DNA of 7,411 bases, taken from assembly GCA_013824055.1 (NCBI GenBank), contig PNNE01000278.1, positions 1-7,411 on the forward strand, given 5' to 3'. The notes under the pieces are model-generated. The model searched no databases, was not told the origin of the DNA, and worked only from the letters and a program-made list of their open reading frames with translations. The DNA is from Rhodobacter sp. GTDB taxonomy: Bacteria > Pseudomonadota > Alphaproteobacteria > Rhodobacterales > Rhodobacteraceae. Both the position numbers and the translations under genes were made by a program. Of the stretch, positions 6,267-7,411 are shown piece after piece; the stretch's first letter is position 1; each line of letters starts with the position of its first letter.

Positions 6267-6664
6267 TCCAGGACGCCCACCAGTTTCAGGTCGAGCATGA
6301 CGCGGTCGAGGTTGTCGTAGGCCTGCCGCCAGTCGGGGCGGGTGGCGCAGAGGGCCTGAACCTCGGCCCAGGCGGTATCGGGGGGTGGCATCAGGGCTTG
6401 CGGGTCGGCGGCTGCGGTGAAGGCGGCGACGGTTTCGGGGGGCACGTCGTGGGAGGCGAGGATCGCTTTGGCAGAGGTGATGTCGGCCTGCCAGTCGGCG
6501 CTGATGCGGGCGTGGGTCTCGGGGTCGAGGGCGGAGCAGGTCAGGAAGACGCGGTGTTCGGTGATGGCCTGGGAGAGGAGGATGTCGGCGGCGGGGGAGC
6601 CCGTGGGGAGGATTTGGGCGTGGGTGGGGGTGGTGAGGAGGAGGGCGGTCGCAAAGATGGACAT
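6263..6664 (-). CDS. Putative exported protein of unknown function
   Basis: This is a 133-residue protein that I do not recognise. The N-terminus is hydrophobic (FATALLLTTP) and followed by THA-Q, a plausible signal peptidase I site after residue 16. However, the signal would be short and lacks the usual positive charge, so export is likely but not certain. The mature part is mostly helical-looking and holds two cysteines (43 and 106) that could form one disulfide in the periplasm. The start at 6664 is the last methionine before the conserved-looking part; longer in-frame readings run into repeat sequence. Upstream there are only G-rich runs instead of a normal ribosome site. Its stop overlaps the glycosyltransferase start (ATGA). 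Function unknown. Confidence 0.75.
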   Translation of the reverse strand: MSIFATALLLTTPTHAQILPTGSPAADILLSQAITEHRVFLTCSALDPETHARISADWQADITSAKAILASHDVPPETVAAFTAAADPQALMPPPDTAWAEVQALCATRPDWRQAYDNLDRVMLDLKLVGVLE

Positions 6665-6704
6665 TGGGGTGCCCCCAACCCCCAGCGTCGGAGCAGTGCC
6701 CCAA

Positions 6705-6718
6705 CCCCCTCGAGGGGG
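6705..6718. repeat. Perfect 14-bp palindrome in repeat copy 1
   Basis: CCCCCTCGAGGGGG is fully self-complementary. It marks the left edge of the first copy of the 64-bp repeat. In the second copy the equivalent place holds CCTCCCC (7189-7195) facing GGGGAGG (7201-7207), a hairpin of similar design. Confidence 0.85.
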
Positions 6719-6774
6719 AGGGGAGGCGCTTGTCGCGGCGGTGGGGGTGGGGTGGGGCATATGGGGTCCGGGGT
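6711..6774 (+). repeat. 64-bp GC-rich direct repeat, copy 1
   Basis: This segment matches 7197-7260 in the same orientation at 60 of 64 positions, with mismatches at 6722, 6757, 6761 and 6762. It contains a GGCGCTTGTCGCGGCGG core followed by G-rich tracts and ends in GGGGTCCGGGGT. It occupies the gap between the two-helix membrane protein gene and the exported protein gene. The whole gap (6665-6803) appears non-coding and repeat-rich. Confidence 0.9.
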
Positions 6775-6803
6775 GGGGGCAGAGGACTGAAGCTGGTCGC
6801 AGT

Positions 6804-7139
6804 TTATCTGGCTTTCTCGTTGGGATCTTTGCTTGGCTTTTTGATTGCGTCGGAGTGTAGCGTCGAATGCCTGTGGCGCCTGATGATGAAAACAACGATG
6901 GGAACCCAACCGAACGTCGCGATAAACACCAGAAACCATTGGCCGATTGCGTCGCGCCCCAATGCCTTGCGTTCCATTCCCCCTAGCAGGACATAGGCAA
7001 GGGCCACGGCCCAAAGCGCCGTGGAAGCGCGGATCAGAAACCTGTAGCGCAGCGCGGGATCGATGATGGGAAACTGCTTTCCCTTAGCCTCCTGCCTGGA
7101 AATCCACCATTCGGCGAGCCGCTGACCAAGAAGGATCAT
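6804..7139 (-). CDS. Small two-helix membrane protein of unknown function, low GC
   Basis: This is a 111-residue protein that I do not recognise. Two hydrophobic segments are clear: about 39-54 (STALWAVALAYVLLGG) and about 66-87 (IGQWFLVFIATFGWVPIVVFII). An amphipathic, charged N-terminus precedes them, and RRHRH plus a lysine-rich polar tail follows. This suggests an inner-membrane protein with a cytoplasmic basic tail. The ATG at 7139 has AGAAGGG 7 nt upstream, a good ribosome site. By hand count the gene is 188/336 GC, about 56%, well below the neighbouring genes (a 60-base sample of the glycosyltransferase is 75%). It is bracketed by the two copies of the 64-bp repeat. Both facts suggest recent acquisition. 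Confidence 0.72.
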   Translation of the reverse strand: MILLGQRLAEWWISRQEAKGKQFPIIDPALRYRFLIRASTALWAVALAYVLLGGMERKALGRDAIGQWFLVFIATFGWVPIVVFIIRRHRHSTLHSDAIKKPSKDPNEKAR

Positions 7140-7196
7140 ACCAACACCCTTCTTGGCCCAGTGCTGGGAAGGATACGGACCCCCAGCCCCTCCCCA

Positions 7197-7260
7197 CGAG
7201 GGGGAGGCGAGGCGCTTGTCGCGGCGGTGGGGGTGGGGTGGGTCATGCGGGGTCCGGGGT
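7197..7260 (+). repeat. 64-bp GC-rich direct repeat, copy 2
   Basis: This is the second copy of the element at 6711-6774, displaced by 486 bases and in the same orientation. It lies upstream (in transcription sense) of the two-helix membrane protein gene and next to the REPIN-like hairpin. Its left edge forms a 7-bp hairpin (7189-7195 with 7201-7207). Confidence 0.9.
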
Positions 7261-7263
7261 TTG

Positions 7264-7315
7264 CGTAGGGTGCGCTACAGCGCACCGGGGATGGTGCGCT
7301 GTAGCGCACCCTACG
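7264..7315. repeat. REPIN-like perfect inverted repeat downstream of odhB
   Basis: Two 23-bp arms (7264-7286 and 7293-7315) are exact reverse complements around a 6-nt loop (GGGGAT). Each arm contains its own imperfect palindrome (GGTGCGCT-AC-AGCGCACC) with a GTAG foot at the outer end. This is the layout of two REP sequences in inverted orientation (a REPIN), the type of element mobilised by RAYT transposases. It lies 13 bases after the odhB stop and may also act as a transcription terminator or mRNA-stabilising hairpin, although no T-run follows. The structure is seen directly; the REPIN class is inferred. Confidence 0.75.
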
Positions 7316-7328
7316 GTGTTGGCCCCCC

Positions 7329-7411
7329 TCACAAATCCATCAGCAGCCGACGCGGGTCCTCCAGCGCCTCTTTCACCCGCACCAGGAACGTCACCGCTCC
7401 CTTCCCGTCGA
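7329..7411 (-). CDS. odhB: Dihydrolipoyllysine succinyltransferase E2 (C-terminal end, partial)
   Basis: The last 26 residues of a protein are visible at the window edge, running from DGKGAVTFLVRVKEAL to the end RRLLMDL. They match the C-terminus of the E2 subunit of 2-oxoglutarate dehydrogenase, which transfers the succinyl group to coenzyme A. The first visible aspartate-glycine would be the end of the catalytic HxxxDG motif. The LEDPRRLLMDL ending favours the succinyl over the pyruvate-type E2. The rest of the gene lies beyond the window. The presence of lpdA (E3) downstream on the same strand supports the call. Confidence 0.9.
   Translation of the reverse strand, partial: DGKGAVTFLVRVKEALEDPRRLLMDL

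Noticed and set aside
6398..6790. Glycine-rich plus-strand open frame (130 codons)
   Set aside because: It is antisense to the exported protein gene and runs into the G-rich repeat. The composition is explained by the repeat.
7178..7315. CRISPR-like repeats near the right end
   Set aside because: There are only two copies of the GC-rich repeat, widely spaced, plus one inverted repeat. No regular spacers are present.

Overview
The window looks like chromosomal DNA from a high-GC alphaproteobacterium, most likely of the order Rhodobacterales (Rhodobacter/Paracoccus/Gemmobacter-like). The reasons are the protein sequences of HemE, HemC, LpdA and the OdhB tail, the very GC-rich third codon positions, and the types of intergenic palindromes. 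Nearly all of it is protein-coding. No RNA gene, CRISPR array, phage gene or transposase is visible.

Left part (1-3307) is a tetrapyrrole locus. hemE (uroporphyrinogen decarboxylase, minus) and hemC (hydroxymethylbilane synthase, plus) diverge from a 92-bp gap. That gap carries a TGTC-N10-GACA palindrome matching the PpsR/CrtJ operator consensus of purple bacteria. Downstream of hemE, on the same strand and tightly spaced, are a 96-codon gene of unknown function with an 18-bp in-frame tandem duplication and an EamA/DMT-type transporter.

Right part (3453-7411) reads entirely on the minus strand and is the downstream end of the 2-oxoglutarate dehydrogenase locus. In transcription order it holds the last 26 codons of odhB (E2), a small two-helix membrane protein, a small putative exported protein, a family-2-like glycosyltransferase, a MAPEG-family membrane protein and lpdA (E3). 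The exported protein, glycosyltransferase and MAPEG genes are joined by two ATGA stop/start overlaps, so they are probably translationally coupled.

The odhB-to-glycosyltransferase interval looks recently remodelled. A 23-bp perfect inverted repeat with GTAG feet (REPIN-like) lies just after odhB. Two direct copies of a 64-bp GC-rich repeat (60/64 identical) bracket the two-helix protein gene. That gene is about 56% GC by hand count, clearly lower than its neighbours. hemC and lpdA converge on a 145-bp gap with a strong hairpin and a short tandem repeat. I found no clear evidence of a wholly new system. The most notable points are the candidate PpsR operator, the repeat-flanked low-GC gene and the REPIN-like element.
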